Shown here: in pieces, positions 1 through 8,410 of the stretch | Position numbering within the stretch: position 1 is the stretch's first letter | How the letters are laid out: every line of letters begins with the position of its first letter | Source: JAWLHU01 sp041690255 | Lineage (GTDB): Bacteria > Bacillota > Sulfobacillia > Symbiobacteriales > Symbiobacteriaceae | Length of the DNA: 64,000 bases | Direction: 5' to 3' | Assembly: GCA_041690255.1 (NCBI GenBank) | Contig: JAWLHU010000001.1 | Location: forward strand, 310,001-374,000 | Translations under genes and position numbers: made by a program | The notes under the pieces: model-generated | Told to the model about the DNA's origin: nothing | What the model saw: only the letters and a program-made list of their open reading frames with translations | Database searches by the model: none

Positions 1-405
1 GATCGCTCCGGGAAGAGCCTGCCCCCGATTTACCGTAGCCTCAGCCTCCTCCCTGAAGGCCTCATAGGTGTCGTATACGGCCTGCAGTTTCGGCTTCGCT
101 TCCTCACCAACGCTCTCTTCCAGGTCGGCAAAGGTCTCGCGCGCCTCCTCGACAGAGGCGAAGAACTCATCGCGAAAATGGGTCTGTCCGGTGATGGCGT
201 ACGTAATGGCAATGTTCGTCTGTTCCGCCTGAAGGGTGTCGATCAAGCGGGTATCCAACGCACTCTTGAGAATCCGCCCACTCAGATCGGCATAGTTGCC
301 TGCCACCTGATCCAGGCCCCTCACTCCAATGAAGGAGAGAGTCGACGACAGCAGAATCAGAAACAGGAAGGCCGCCATAAGCTTTCTGCGGATGGTCCAG
401 CGCAT
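1..405 (-). CDS. Methyl-accepting chemotaxis-like sensor, N-terminal part (cut by window edge)
   Basis: The reading frame is open for 135 codons from an ATG at 405 to the window edge, with a GAGGAG ribosome binding site just upstream on the minus strand. It begins MRWTIRRKLMAAFLFLILL, a short basic segment followed by one transmembrane helix. A helical extracytoplasmic region follows (about residues 35-135) with repeated Asp/Glu/Ala-rich heptads. This is the usual start of a four-helix-bundle chemoreceptor or histidine kinase sensor. The signalling domain lies outside the window, so chemoreceptor and kinase cannot be separated. It is divergent from recJ, with 172 bp between the two starts. 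Confidence 0.6.
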   Translation of the reverse strand, partial: MRWTIRRKLMAAFLFLILLSSTLSFIGVRGLDQVAGNYADLSGRILKSALDTRLIDTLQAEQTNIAITYAITGQTHFRDEFFASVEEARETFADLEESVGEEAKPKLQAVYDTYEAFREEAEATVNRGQALPGAI

Positions 406-577
406 ATTGCTTCTCCTCTCTATCTACGAACCAACTGAAAGTTACCTTAAATTCGCCAAGTAAGACATAGACATCGAAGATATCGTACCACTGGGCTATA
501 GATATGATCCATTTGAGCTATCGAATTGTCATGATCATGACAAGAGATGGCCGCTATTCGGCAGCGGGGGTGAAGTC

Positions 578-2872
578 ATGCGGGCCTGGCGGAGTCCTGA
601 AACGGTGGTTGTCCCAGAGGAGATGCTTCAGTCGGTCGGGAGCCAACAGCTGGCAGAGCTTCTCTTTCGGCGCGGATTCCAGTCCCCCGAGACCGCCCTG
701 GCGTTCCTGACCGGCGGAATTGACCTCGACGCTCCCGAACTGCCGGACATGGAGGCTGGGATCGCCGAACTCGTTCAGGCGGTGACCCGGCAAGAGCGAA
801 TCTGCGTCTACGGCGACTACGACACCGACGGCGTCACATCCACCGCACTGCTTGTCTCCCTACTTGAGATGCTTGGCGCCAATGTGACCTACTTCATTCC
901 CGACCGCTTCCGCGACGGTTACGGCATGAACGAGCGGGCCGTGAGAGTCCTTGCGGGAGAGGGAACAGAGCTGCTGCTCACATGCGACTGCGGGATCAAG
1001 AGCGTGTCGGAGGTCGAACTGGCCCATAGCCTGGGCATGCGCGTGGTGGTGACCGATCACCATGAACTGGGGCCGGCCCTTCCAACTGCCGAGGCCGTGA
1101 TCAATCCAAAGCGGCTGCCCGAGGGGCATCCTTGTCGGATGCTGCCAGGGGTCGGTACCGCCTACCTGGTCGCCCGCCGCCTGCTGCGGGAATTCGACCG
1201 AGATCCGGCTGATGCCGATCGCTGGCTCGACCTCGTCGCGGTGGGGATCATTGCCGATGTGGTCCCGCTGAACGGAGCAAACCGGGAGCTGGGCCGCCGC
1301 GGGCTGGCCCGGCTGAACACATCCCCCGGCCAGGGGCTCCTGGCTCTCGTGCAGGTGGCGGGGCTGACCGGGCATCTGACGGAGGAGGAGGTCGGGTTTC
1401 AGATCGTCCCACGCATCAACTCGGCGGGGCGCCTGGGTGACGCGAAACTGGCCGTGCGGCTCCTGCTGGCCAGAGAGCCCGCTGAGGCCCTCGACCTGGC
1501 CGTACGGCTGGACGAACTGAATCAGGAGCGTCGGAAGCTGACCGCCTCCGTGGTCGACGCTGCCAGCGGCGAGGCTGGGCGGGGTGGCCAGGCGGTCCTG
1601 CTCTACCGGCCCGAGTGGCACGAGGGCGTGCTGGGCATCGCCGCCGGGCGGCTGGCGGAGGAACGGGGGGTGCCGGTCCTGCTCATGACCCGCAAGCACG
1701 GCAGCAACATCCTCGTGGGATCGGCCCGCTCACCGCGGGGACTGATCCCGCTGCATGAGGCGCTGGAGGCCTGCGGCGACCATCTGCTGCGCCATGGCGG
1801 GCATGCGGCGGCGGCCGGCTTCTCGCTGCTGGAGGATCAGTTCCCGGCCTTCCGTGCGGCCATGCTGGAAGAGGTTCGCCGCCGGGCACAGCCAGATCAG
1901 GGGGTCGAGGAGCGCACAGCCGACCTCACCCTTCCCCTGGCGGAAGTGGATCGAGCCGTGTACGAAGAGATTCGGCGGGCGGCACCCTTCGGGGAGGGCA
2001 ATCCACCGCCGGTCTTCCACGCTCCCCGAGTCGCATTGCTTAGCGCCCGGGCAATAGGAGCGGGGGAGCGGCACCTGCGGCTGGTCCTGCGCGATGGTGA
2101 TCACGCATTCACCGGCGTCTGGTGGGGGGCGGGGCCGAATCCACCCGCCCTGGAGACCTGTGAGCTCTTCTACCGGGTGCAGGTCCATCGCTGGAACGGG
2201 GAGGAGCAGTTGCAGGTGGTGGTGGAGCAACTGGGGCCGACCCCGGCTCCGGCCGGCAAGCAGGGGCGCCCGGAGCGCCCGCCTCTGCCTGAGCTGATCG
2301 ACCGGCGAAGCCAGGGTCTTCCGTTCCTGCAAATGGAGTTTCCGGAGGCGCTCTACTGGGCCGAGGGGGAGCGGTCGGCGGCGCCCCGCCAGGCCGAACC
2401 GGTAGCCGACCGCTACGGCCTTCGGCCGGCGGTCGACCTGGTGGTGCTCACCCCGCCGCCCAGCCCGCGCCTTCTCGACGAGGCGATCGCCCTGACCGGC
2501 GCACGGCGACTCGTGCTGGCGTGGGCGGCGGAGAGCCCGGCGAATGAGGAGCGGTTTCTGCCCGGCCTCATGCGCCTGCTGGCCGCGGCGCTCCGCGACA
2601 GCCCCTGGATCAGCCTGGCCGGGCTCTCGGTTCGGACCGGCCAACTGGAGTCGGTGATTCGGGCGGGTCTCGACCTGCTAGTGAAGAGCCATCTGCTCGC
2701 GATTGACGAAGAGGAAGGGGACCGTCTCAGGGTGAGGCAGCGAACCGACGGGCAGGGGATCCGTTCCGGGCCCGAACAGGAACGCTTGAAGCGGCTGCTG
2801 GGGGAGAGCCGCTCGTACCGGCGCTTCCTCCGTACGGCCAGCCTTGCGGCCATTCTTCAGACGCTTCGGTAG
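578..2872 (+). CDS. recJ: Single-stranded-DNA-specific 5'-3' exonuclease RecJ
   Basis: 764 residues, larger than typical RecJ cores because of a long C-terminal extension. The DHH phosphoesterase signature is clear: YGDYDTDG at residues 78-85 and VVTDHH ending near residue 162, the Mn-binding motifs of this family. A DHHA1 domain with GGHAAAAG near residue 410 and an OB-like region near residues 450-560 follow. The last 150 residues look like a helical or winged extension, as in other Firmicutes RecJ proteins. The family degrades single strands 5' to 3' in RecF-pathway recombination, base excision and mismatch repair. The ATG at 578 follows a GGGGGTGA ribosome binding site. No operon partner is evident. 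Confidence 0.93.
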   Translation: MRAWRSPETVVVPEEMLQSVGSQQLAELLFRRGFQSPETALAFLTGGIDLDAPELPDMEAGIAELVQAVTRQERICVYGDYDTDGVTSTALLVSLLEMLGANVTYFIPDRFRDGYGMNERAVRVLAGEGTELLLTCDCGIKSVSEVELAHSLGMRVVVTDHHELGPALPTAEAVINPKRLPEGHPCRMLPGVGTAYLVARRLLREFDRDPADADRWLDLVAVGIIADVVPLNGANRELGRRGLARLNTSPGQGLLALVQVAGLTGHLTEEEVGFQIVPRINSAGRLGDAKLAVRLLLAREPAEALDLAVRLDELNQERRKLTASVVDAASGEAGRGGQAVLLYRPEWHEGVLGIAAGRLAEERGVPVLLMTRKHGSNILVGSARSPRGLIPLHEALEACGDHLLRHGGHAAAAGFSLLEDQFPAFRAAMLEEVRRRAQPDQGVEERTADLTLPLAEVDRAVYEEIRRAAPFGEGNPPPVFHAPRVALLSARAIGAGERHLRLVLRDGDHAFTGVWWGAGPNPPALETCELFYRVQVHRWNGEEQLQVVVEQLGPTPAPAGKQGRPERPPLPELIDRRSQGLPFLQMEFPEALYWAEGERSAAPRQAEPVADRYGLRPAVDLVVLTPPPSPRLLDEAIALTGARRLVLAWAAESPANEERFLPGLMRLLAAALRDSPWISLAGLSVRTGQLESVIRAGLDLLVKSHLLAIDEEEGDRLRVRQRTDGQGIRSGPEQERLKRLLGESRSYRRFLRTASLAAILQTLR

Positions 2873-2969
2873 GGAACACAAAATGATTCCCAGAAGGCCG
2901 TTACCTCCGCACCGATTGGAAACGTCTTAAACCTGGGTATTGAGTTACTTGTGTCAGGAGGGTATTTAC

Positions 2970-3479
2970 ATGGAGCGTGCCAATGCGTTTCAGTTTAAGG
3001 GGAATGTAACGTTGGTGGGTCCGGAGCTGAAGGTTGGGGACAAGGCGCCGGCCTTCTCCGCCATTGCCAACGATCTCTCGACCTTGGACTCCGCTGCATA
3101 CCAGGGTAAGATCCGGATCATCTCCTCGGTCCCGTCGCTTGACACCGGTGTCTGTGACGCACAGACCCGTCGCTTTAACCAGGAGGCCGCTGCCCTGGGT
3201 GAGAACGTCGTGATCCTGACCATCTCTGCGGACCTGCCCTTCGCCCAGAAGCGGTGGTGCGGCGCCGCCGGTGTGGACCAGGTGATCACCCTGTCGGACT
3301 ACAAGGACCACAGCTTCAGCCAGGCCTTCGGCACCTACATGAAGGAGTGGGCGCTCTGCTCCCGGGCGGTCTTCGTGGTCGACTCCAGCGACAACATTGT
3401 CCACGTGGAGTACGTGCCCGCCGCCGGGCAGGAGCCCAACTACGACGCTGCCCTTGAGGCGGCCAAGGCCGCTAAGTAA
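2970..3479 (+). CDS. tpx: Thiol peroxidase (atypical 2-Cys peroxiredoxin, Tpx)
   Basis: 169 residues starting MERANAFQFKG at an ATG preceded by CAGGAGGG; an in-frame upstream start at 2940 has no comparable site. The peroxidatic cysteine lies in SVPSLDTGVCDAQTRRF (Cys62) and the resolving cysteine in FAQKRWCGA (Cys97), the spacing of Tpx-type peroxiredoxins. GPELKVGDKAPAF near the N-terminus is also typical. It reduces H2O2 and alkyl hydroperoxides in the cytoplasm using thioredoxin. The gene is monocistronic and closed by a strong intrinsic terminator 20 bp downstream. Confidence 0.95.
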   Translation: MERANAFQFKGNVTLVGPELKVGDKAPAFSAIANDLSTLDSAAYQGKIRIISSVPSLDTGVCDAQTRRFNQEAAALGENVVILTISADLPFAQKRWCGAAGVDQVITLSDYKDHSFSQAFGTYMKEWALCSRAVFVVDSSDNIVHVEYVPAAGQEPNYDAALEAAKAAK

Positions 3480-3498
3480 GCGCCTTCCGCGCAGACAG

Positions 3499-3540
3499 AA
3501 ACGGAGCGCCAGGGTCTTTTCCCGGCGCTCCGTTTTCCTT
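3499..3540 (+). terminator. Intrinsic terminator of tpx
   Basis: AAACGGAGCGCC at 3499-3510 pairs with GGCGCTCCGTTT at 3524-3535 (12 bp stem, 13-base loop), and the T-rich CCTT tail follows. It lies directly after the tpx stop. Confidence 0.85.
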
Positions 3541-3610
3541 CTTACGAGATCTTACGAGATCTTACGAGATCTTACGAGATCTTACGAGATCTTGCCAGAT
3601 CTTACGAGAC
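3541..3610. repeat. Decamer tandem repeat (CTTACGAGAT), seven units
   Basis: Five perfect copies of CTTACGAGAT at 3541-3590 are followed by one variant (CTTGCCAGAT) and one more near-perfect unit (CTTACGAGAC). The last unit contains the stop codon of the minus-strand CDF gene (TCTCGTAA read on the minus strand). Because the unit is 10 bp and holds TAA on the minus strand, stops occur in all three minus frames within three units. It lies between the tpx terminator and the CDF gene, so it probably arose by slippage from the CDF 3' end. Confidence 0.95.
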
Positions 3611-4489
3611 CACAAGCTCATCAGGCTCCACATGCACGTGGACCTCCTGCACATCATCCTGAGCGGTCAGGAGAGCCTCGACCCGGTCGGCAATGGCGTG
3701 GGCCTCAACGACAGTCAGGTGGCAGGGAACGGCGACAATCACATCGATCGCCACGGTGTTTCCAAGGTGACGGGCCCGCATGTTCTGGACCCGCGTAACC
3801 CCCTCGACCCGTCGAACGGCGTTGCGCAGTATGCGAATCCGATCGATGTCGGAGAAACCGTCCATCAGCATATCGGCCGCTTCCTTCCCAATGGCAAGAG
3901 CTGTGCGCGCGATCATGATCGCCACGACGAGGCCGGCCAGTGGATCGGCCCACACAAAGCCAAACTGGGCCCCGAGAATGCCTACGGCGGCGCCCAGGCT
4001 GGTCAGGGCGTCGGAGCGGTTGTCCTGCGCGGCGGCCTCGAGGGCCCGGCTGCCGGTGGCTCGGGCAAGCCGGAGGTTGTAGAAGTAGACCAGCATCATG
4101 ACAGCGGCGGCGGCCAGCGCGACCCAGAGCGCCCAGGCGGCCGGGGGCTCCCGGTGAGGGCTGAAGATCGACTGGATCGCCGAGAAGCCCACGTTTATGC
4201 TAACCAGGCCCATGATCGTCGCCACAATGAGGGCCGCCACACCCTCGGCCCGCTCGTGACCATACCGATGGTCATCATCGGCCGGACGCCGGGCCACCTT
4301 CAGACCAAAGAGAACGGCAACCGAGCCGAGGACGTCGGTGGCGTTGTTCAGCCCATCGGCGATGATCGCCTGGGAGCCCGCGAGCAGACCGACCGCTACC
4401 TTCGTCCCGGTCAAGAGCAGATAGGTGGCGATCGAAACCCAGGCGCCCTTCTCACTCGACTCAATGCTGTTCCGCTTGGAGGCGACCAA
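3602..4489 (-). CDS. Cation diffusion facilitator (CDF/ZitB-type metal exporter)
   Basis: About 295 residues if translation begins at the TTG at 4489, which has GGGAGG seven bases upstream. An ATG at 4534 gives 15 more residues but would place that site inside the coding region. Six transmembrane segments fill residues 15-200. Metal-site signatures are DGLNNATDVLGS in helix 2, HRYGHERAE in the loop, and AAQDNRSDALTS in helix 5. The cytoplasmic C-terminal ferredoxin-like domain ends VQEVHVHVEPDEL, as in the family. CDF proteins export Zn2+, Fe2+, Mn2+ or Co2+ using the proton gradient; the Asn/Asp pattern of helix 2 does not settle the metal. The stop codon lies in a decamer repeat array. Confidence 0.9.
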   Translation of the reverse strand: MVASKRNSIESSEKGAWVSIATYLLLTGTKVAVGLLAGSQAIIADGLNNATDVLGSVAVLFGLKVARRPADDDHRYGHERAEGVAALIVATIMGLVSINVGFSAIQSIFSPHREPPAAWALWVALAAAAVMMLVYFYNLRLARATGSRALEAAAQDNRSDALTSLGAAVGILGAQFGFVWADPLAGLVVAIMIARTALAIGKEAADMLMDGFSDIDRIRILRNAVRRVEGVTRVQNMRARHLGNTVAIDVIVAVPCHLTVVEAHAIADRVEALLTAQDDVQEVHVHVEPDELVVS

Positions 4490-4657
4490 TCTACTTCCTC
4501 CCGAGAAACAAAGTTTCATTCGGGCAAAACCCATAAGAACGGGCGAAGACCCGCACCGCCGAGTTAGCGGTACAGGTCTCCGGATCTGATTATGTGCCTA
4601 CAGTAACATGAATTGCGCCAGATGACAATCCCTCGAACACCAATTGATCCGTTGGTG

Positions 4658-5041
4658 CTATCCCTTCCATATTACCGGTGGATCATCGGACTCCGGGGCT
4701 GCATTCCGGTCGCCCGCACCGAATATGTGGGAGCGGTTCAGTTTGACCGCCTCTTCCCCGGCGGCGGTCAACAGCTCGTGCACCTGCTCCTCGGTGAGCG
4801 TGGGCGAAAAGGCACGGTAGTCGTAGTAGGTGACACCGGTCGGTCCTTCGCCCGCCACGAGGGCAATCCAGGCTTCGCCTACCCCCTCGGGCATGTCGAT
4901 CTGCACCAGGCCAGCGGAGTAGCCACCCTTCAGGCCCAGACTCTTCTCGACCGCCTCGGCCTGCGTTTCGTTTGGCAGGGGTTCGACCAGGACCAGCCCC
5001 CGCCCCCGGATCATGACCACGTACATGGGTCTTACGCTCAA
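4658..5041 (-). CDS. Hypothetical protein, small alpha/beta protein of unknown function
   Basis: 127 residues from a TTG at 5041 that lies nine bases after GAGGAGG; an in-frame ATG at 5026 is the alternative. I do not recognise the family. The sequence alternates strands and helices (MYVVMIRGRGLVLVEPLPNE near the start, then ALVAGEGPTGVTYYDYRAF) and ends in an acidic tail. It has no signal peptide or membrane segment, so it is probably cytoplasmic. It is divergent from lgt, with the two starts only 57 bp apart, so the short intergenic space should hold both promoters. Confidence 0.6.
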   Translation of the reverse strand: MSVRPMYVVMIRGRGLVLVEPLPNETQAEAVEKSLGLKGGYSAGLVQIDMPEGVGEAWIALVAGEGPTGVTYYDYRAFSPTLTEEQVHELLTAAGEEAVKLNRSHIFGAGDRNAAPESDDPPVIWKG

Positions 5042-5098
5042 TGGGCTAGCCCTCCTCTGTCGCCTCTGATTGTGATAGGATAGGTCGGGGGTGAGCCC

Positions 5099-5896
5099 GT
5101 GCATCCGTATCTGTTCCGTACCGACTCGTTCTCCCTCTCCTTTGAGAATCTCATGATCATGCTGGCGATCCTGGCTGGGGTCTGGGTCTCTCAGCGGCGG
5201 TCGGCCCACAAGGGAGAGGCCTACCAGAATATGCTCCTCGATCTGGCGATCTGGCTGGTGCCGGCCGGGATCATTGGCGCCCGGGCTTGGGAGATGATCT
5301 TCACCTGGAGTGAATATGTGGACACTCCGTGGGATCGCCTGGCCGTGTGGAAGGGTGGCCTCTCGATCCAGGGGGCGATTCTCGGTGGGCTGTTGGTCGT
5401 CATGCTATTCGCCTGGCGTCGGAAGGTTCGCCTCTGGGAACTGCTAGATCTCATTGCGCCGTCCGTGATCCTGGGCCAGGCGATCGGACGGATCGGCTGC
5501 CTCATGAGCGGGGACGCCTTCGGCCGCCCGGTCAGTGAGGTGAACTGGTGGCCCCAGTCATGGGGGCTAATCTACCACCCCGACAGTCCAGCCTTCGAGA
5601 TCTTCGGACCCACTCGCCTGATTCCGGCAGAGGGCATGGAGATGCTGGCCGGCTTTGCGATTTTCGCCTTCCTCCTGCTGTACAAGCCAAGGCGCCCATT
5701 CGCCGGATGGACCGTGCTGACCTACGCCATTCTCTACTCCGCCGCCCGCTTCCTCCTGGAGTTCCTGAGGGCTGACTCCCTCCTGATCGGTGGCCTGAAG
5801 GTCGCCCAGTTGTTCTCGCTTCTGATGATCGTCGCGGCGAGCGCCATCTGGATCCAGCGTTCCCGTCGGAGTGCGCAAAAAACGGCAGTGGGCTAG
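5099..5896 (+). CDS. lgt: Prolipoprotein diacylglyceryl transferase (Lgt)
   Basis: 265 residues, the normal family length, from a GTG at 5099 preceded by GGGGGTGAG. About seven transmembrane segments. Lgt motifs are WKGGLSIQGAILGG near residue 90, LGQAIGRIGCLMSGDAFGRP near residues 130-149 (the membrane-embedded signature with its essential Arg), and YSAARFLLEFLRAD near the C-terminus. The enzyme moves a diacylglyceryl group from phosphatidylglycerol to the lipobox cysteine of prelipoproteins, the first step of lipoprotein maturation. The usual Asn in GRIGNF is Cys-Leu here, a conservative oddity. The stop codon lies in the terminator hairpin shared with the convergent cupin regulator. Confidence 0.9.
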   Translation: MHPYLFRTDSFSLSFENLMIMLAILAGVWVSQRRSAHKGEAYQNMLLDLAIWLVPAGIIGARAWEMIFTWSEYVDTPWDRLAVWKGGLSIQGAILGGLLVVMLFAWRRKVRLWELLDLIAPSVILGQAIGRIGCLMSGDAFGRPVSEVNWWPQSWGLIYHPDSPAFEIFGPTRLIPAEGMEMLAGFAIFAFLLLYKPRRPFAGWTVLTYAILYSAARFLLEFLRADSLLIGGLKVAQLFSLLMIVAASAIWIQRSRRSAQKTAVG

Positions 5897-5915
5897 CCCG
5901 CTGCCGTCTCCTTTT
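5882..5915. terminator. Bidirectional intrinsic terminator between lgt and the XRE-cupin gene
   Basis: ACGGCAGTGGGC at 5882-5893 pairs with GCCCGCTGCCGT at 5896-5907 with one G-T wobble and a TA turn. TCTCCTTTTCT follows on the plus strand. The lgt stop codon is in the hairpin loop, and the convergent gene ends at 5919. Confidence 0.75.
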
Positions 5916-5918
5916 CTG

Positions 5919-6530
5919 TTAGGTAGGGGCTTCCTCGAGGAGTGACTCATCGACGGGCACGCTGGGGTCCTCGCAGTCGGTGCACTCCAGCATGTGCTCC
6001 ATGGCCCCGGAGGTGACGCAGAGGACTCGGGCGATGGTGGTTCCGCAGTTCTCCACCCGGTGGGGGATATACCCGTTCCAGTGAAGGGAGTCGCCGGCCT
6101 TCAGAACGGCACTTTCGTTCGCCTGAACGTACCGGACCATCCCCTCGACCACGAGATGAACCTCCTCGCCCTCGTGGGAGTGGTTCTCTCCGCCGGTACT
6201 GGCACCGGGGGCCAGTTCCATCATCATCATCTTCAGGTTCCGTCCACGGGCCGAGAGGAACTGGACGTTCAGGCCCTCGTTGCCCACCGAGTAGCCCTGC
6301 CGCTCGCTCGAACGCACCACGTGGATCTTCTCTTCATCGGACAGGAAGAGAAAGGCGATCGGGACGCCAAGACCGGCCGAGAGCCGCTCAAGTGCCTGCA
6401 GTGATGGCGAGGCCTTGTCGTTCTCAAGCTGGCAAATAAACCCCTTGGAGAGACCGCTCCGGTCCGAGAGTTCCTGAAGGGTGATCCCCTTCTGGTTCCG
6501 AGTCTGACGGATTCGGTTTCCGAGCGCCAT
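5919..6530 (-). CDS. XRE-family transcriptional regulator with C-terminal cupin domain
   Basis: 203 residues from ATG at 6530 (GGGGGGAAATCG upstream). The N-terminal helix-turn-helix spans residues 1-60 (GLSKGFICQLENDKASPS is the recognition-helix region). The C-terminal cupin beta-barrel has HSHEGEEVHLVVEG, a metal/ligand-binding His-Glu pattern, near residues 115-130. Such proteins sense small ligands (amino acids, polyamines, antibiotics) and repress or activate adjacent genes. The tail carries two cysteines (LECTDCED). It lies 19 bp after an ECF sigma gene on the same strand, so the two are probably co-transcribed. The regulated targets are not evident. Confidence 0.88.
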   Translation of the reverse strand: MALGNRIRQTRNQKGITLQELSDRSGLSKGFICQLENDKASPSLQALERLSAGLGVPIAFLFLSDEEKIHVVRSSERQGYSVGNEGLNVQFLSARGRNLKMMMMELAPGASTGGENHSHEGEEVHLVVEGMVRYVQANESAVLKAGDSLHWNGYIPHRVENCGTTIARVLCVTSGAMEHMLECTDCEDPSVPVDESLLEEAPT

Positions 6531-6549
6531 CGATTTCCCCCCTGGGTTG

Positions 6550-7236
6550 CTATGCCAAATCTGCAGATGTTGCGGAGGCGTAACCCGGAACATGGACACC
6601 GCCGTCCAGCACTCGCTTCAACGCTTGGCGTGCCCGGTGAAGACGGGCCTTCAGGGCGCCCACCTCAATGCCGAGCATGTCGGCCACCTGGCTGTTGGAG
6701 AGATCCTCGAGATCTCGGAGCTCCAGCAGGCGCCGCTGGCTCTCGGGAAGCTGGTCGAGCGCTGCCCGGACCACGTTCTCCCGATACTGCTGTTCAATAT
6801 AGATATCCGGGTTATCTGCCGGCTCATCGTCTAGGATAGCCAGCGAGGTGGCCGGAGAAAACTCAAGGGTTGCGTCAAGCGATTCCGCTGCAGTGCGACC
6901 CCGCTTGCGACGGATGTCCAAACAAGTATTGGCGGCGAGCCGGTAGAGCCAGGTACCGAAGCGGGAGCGACCCTGGAACTTGGGCAGTGCGGCCATAAGC
7001 TTCAGCAGAATCTCCTGGACGGCGTCCAGCGCGTCATGATGATTGCCCAACATGCGGAAGGAGAGCCGATACAGACGATCCTCATACCGGCGTACAATCT
7101 CCTCGAACGCCGCCTTATTGCCCTTCAGGTAACCAGCGACCAGTTCTTCGTCGGTCGGAACGGCCACAGGATGCGGACGAGCCGCGGGAATGCGAGTGAT
7201 AGGAACCTCAGAGAGAGCAACGTTCGAACCAGCCAT
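6550..7236 (-). CDS. ECF-type RNA polymerase sigma-70 factor
   Basis: 228 residues from ATG at 7236. The sigma-2 region at about residues 30-100 includes FEEIVRRYEDRLYRLSFRML and the DALDAVQEILLKLMAAL core-binding helix. The sigma-4 region at about residues 155-215 has LPESQRRLLELRDLEDLSNS followed by the helix-turn-helix VADMLGIEVGALKARLHRAR. No anti-sigma factor with a zinc or transmembrane signature lies beside it. The downstream partner is an XRE-cupin regulator, so control may be through that ligand sensor, which would be unusual. A candidate promoter sits 63 bp upstream. Confidence 0.93.
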   Translation of the reverse strand: MAGSNVALSEVPITRIPAARPHPVAVPTDEELVAGYLKGNKAAFEEIVRRYEDRLYRLSFRMLGNHHDALDAVQEILLKLMAALPKFQGRSRFGTWLYRLAANTCLDIRRKRGRTAAESLDATLEFSPATSLAILDDEPADNPDIYIEQQYRENVVRAALDQLPESQRRLLELRDLEDLSNSQVADMLGIEVGALKARLHRARQALKRVLDGGVHVPGYASATSADLA

Positions 7237-7298
7237 GAAGATCCCCCTTTCGTACCACTGGGGTTATGTAGGGTGTAAACATCGTTTTCTGTGAGTAA

Positions 7299-7328
7299 AC
7301 TCTACCACGCGCGTTTACCCCAAGTCAA
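7299..7328 (-). promoter_or_regulatory. Candidate promoter of the ECF sigma/XRE-cupin operon
   Basis: On the minus strand TTGACT (7328-7323) is followed after 18 bp by TAGAGT (7304-7299). GTAAAC-type hexamers recur around it (7294-7299, 7313-7318 and 7274-7279 in both orientations), which could be operator half-sites. Called from sequence match only. Confidence 0.4.
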
Positions 7329-7427
7329 CGGGGTTTGCCATAAGAAAACACGACTTTTGTGAGGCGAATGTATAAGAACGGGTAAAGTTACGGGCGTAGG
7401 AGAGACTATCTTTCGGAGGTGATCACG

Positions 7428-7583
7428 GTGAGTGAGCAGCCGCGCGGGTGCACGGGCGAGCTCTGCAAGCAAGATGGCACCTACACGTCACAGGCTGGGG
7501 CCAAACAGTACTATGCCCAGGGAGAGAAGTTCGGCGCCTGTCCAATGACCGGCAACGAGACCCACTGGGAGCGGACGACCTAG
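7428..7583 (+). CDS. Small Cys-containing protein, 51 residues
   Basis: GTG at 7428 is preceded by a textbook GGAGGTGATCAC site. The peptide is 51 residues with three cysteines (RGCTGELCKQDG near the start and FGACPMTGNETHW near the end) plus many polar residues, with no membrane segment. The layout of a Cys pair, a Tyr-rich middle and a C-P-x-T-G turn resembles small zinc-ribbon-like proteins, but one cysteine short of a four-Cys site; a His (THW) could be the fourth ligand. It is a single gene between divergent transcription units. Function unknown. Confidence 0.7.
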   Translation: MSEQPRGCTGELCKQDGTYTSQAGAKQYYAQGEKFGACPMTGNETHWERTT

Positions 7584-7704
7584 GATCATCTGGGCAGAAA
7601 CCGGGCTGATACCCTAGCGGATTCCCCGTCGACGCCCCATATGAGGCCAGGCCCTCTCCTTGCTACAATTCATTGATAGAGCAAGGTGAAGGAGGCGACC
7701 GTTC

Positions 7705-8340
7705 GTGTCACCAGACTCGATTCGTGGCAATGTCGACGGGCGGCAGTCAATCCTTCGGTCAATGCGTGAGGTGTTAGATCAGATCGAACGCTGTGCCGAG
7801 ATCATCGGGAACAACCAGGAGGCACAGGCGCTGCTCGACTCGGCGGGCGACAAGCTGTACGGGATCATGCGGGAGTTGCGCCGGGGGACCTCACCATTGG
7901 GCGACCTCTCCCTTCATGGACAGGACCTGAAGAGCGGGTTGGAGGCGTTGACCAATCACGCCCGGCAGGCGCTGGGGGCACCACTGGAACTACTGATCGA
8001 CGGCGACGTATCCGCTGCGCTGGGGCCGGTGCAAGCCGGGCATTTGCTGCATATTGTGCGAGAGGCCCTTGCCAACGCCATCCTGCACGCCGGTGCCAGC
8101 CGCATGGCCCTGCGGGCCACGGTCGAGAACCAGCGGCTGGTCCTTCGCCTCTCCGATGATGGGAGAGGGTTTGATGCGAAGGCGCAGCGGCACTCACTCG
8201 TCCACGGTGGCCTTGCGGTCATGCAGCAGCGCGCCGATGCAGCCCGCTGCTTTCTGCAGGTAGCCAGCGCTCCAGGTGCCGGTACGATCGTTACGGTCAC
8301 GCTGCCGCTCCGATCCCAGCGCACCCGGCAGCGGGCTTGA
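7705..8340 (+). CDS. Histidine-kinase-like ATPase (NarL-partner type, no sensor domain)
   Basis: 211 residues from a GTG at 7705 with GGAGG nine bases upstream. The C-terminal half is a HATPase_c domain: N-box HIVREALANAILHAGASR (about residue 112), G-box SDDGRGFD (about residue 150), and a final GAGTIVTVTLPL. The N-terminal half is helical, like a HisKA_3 dimerisation domain, but the expected ELHD phospho-acceptor is replaced by MRELRRGTSPLGDL. No sensor or membrane part and no response regulator is adjacent. It may be an orphan kinase, an anti-sigma-like ATPase or a phosphatase. Confidence 0.75.
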   Translation: MSPDSIRGNVDGRQSILRSMREVLDQIERCAEIIGNNQEAQALLDSAGDKLYGIMRELRRGTSPLGDLSLHGQDLKSGLEALTNHARQALGAPLELLIDGDVSAALGPVQAGHLLHIVREALANAILHAGASRMALRATVENQRLVLRLSDDGRGFDAKAQRHSLVHGGLAVMQQRADAARCFLQVASAPGAGTIVTVTLPLRSQRTRQRA

Positions 8341-8410
8341 GGCCGTTCATGCAGGAACTGGGCGCCCAAGGGGGAACTAACCCAATGCAGTACCTGCCGG
8401 GGGGAGTCCT

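Noticed and set aside
3632..4567. 311-codon plus-strand ORF
   Set aside because: Antisense to the CDF transporter; no membrane or family features.
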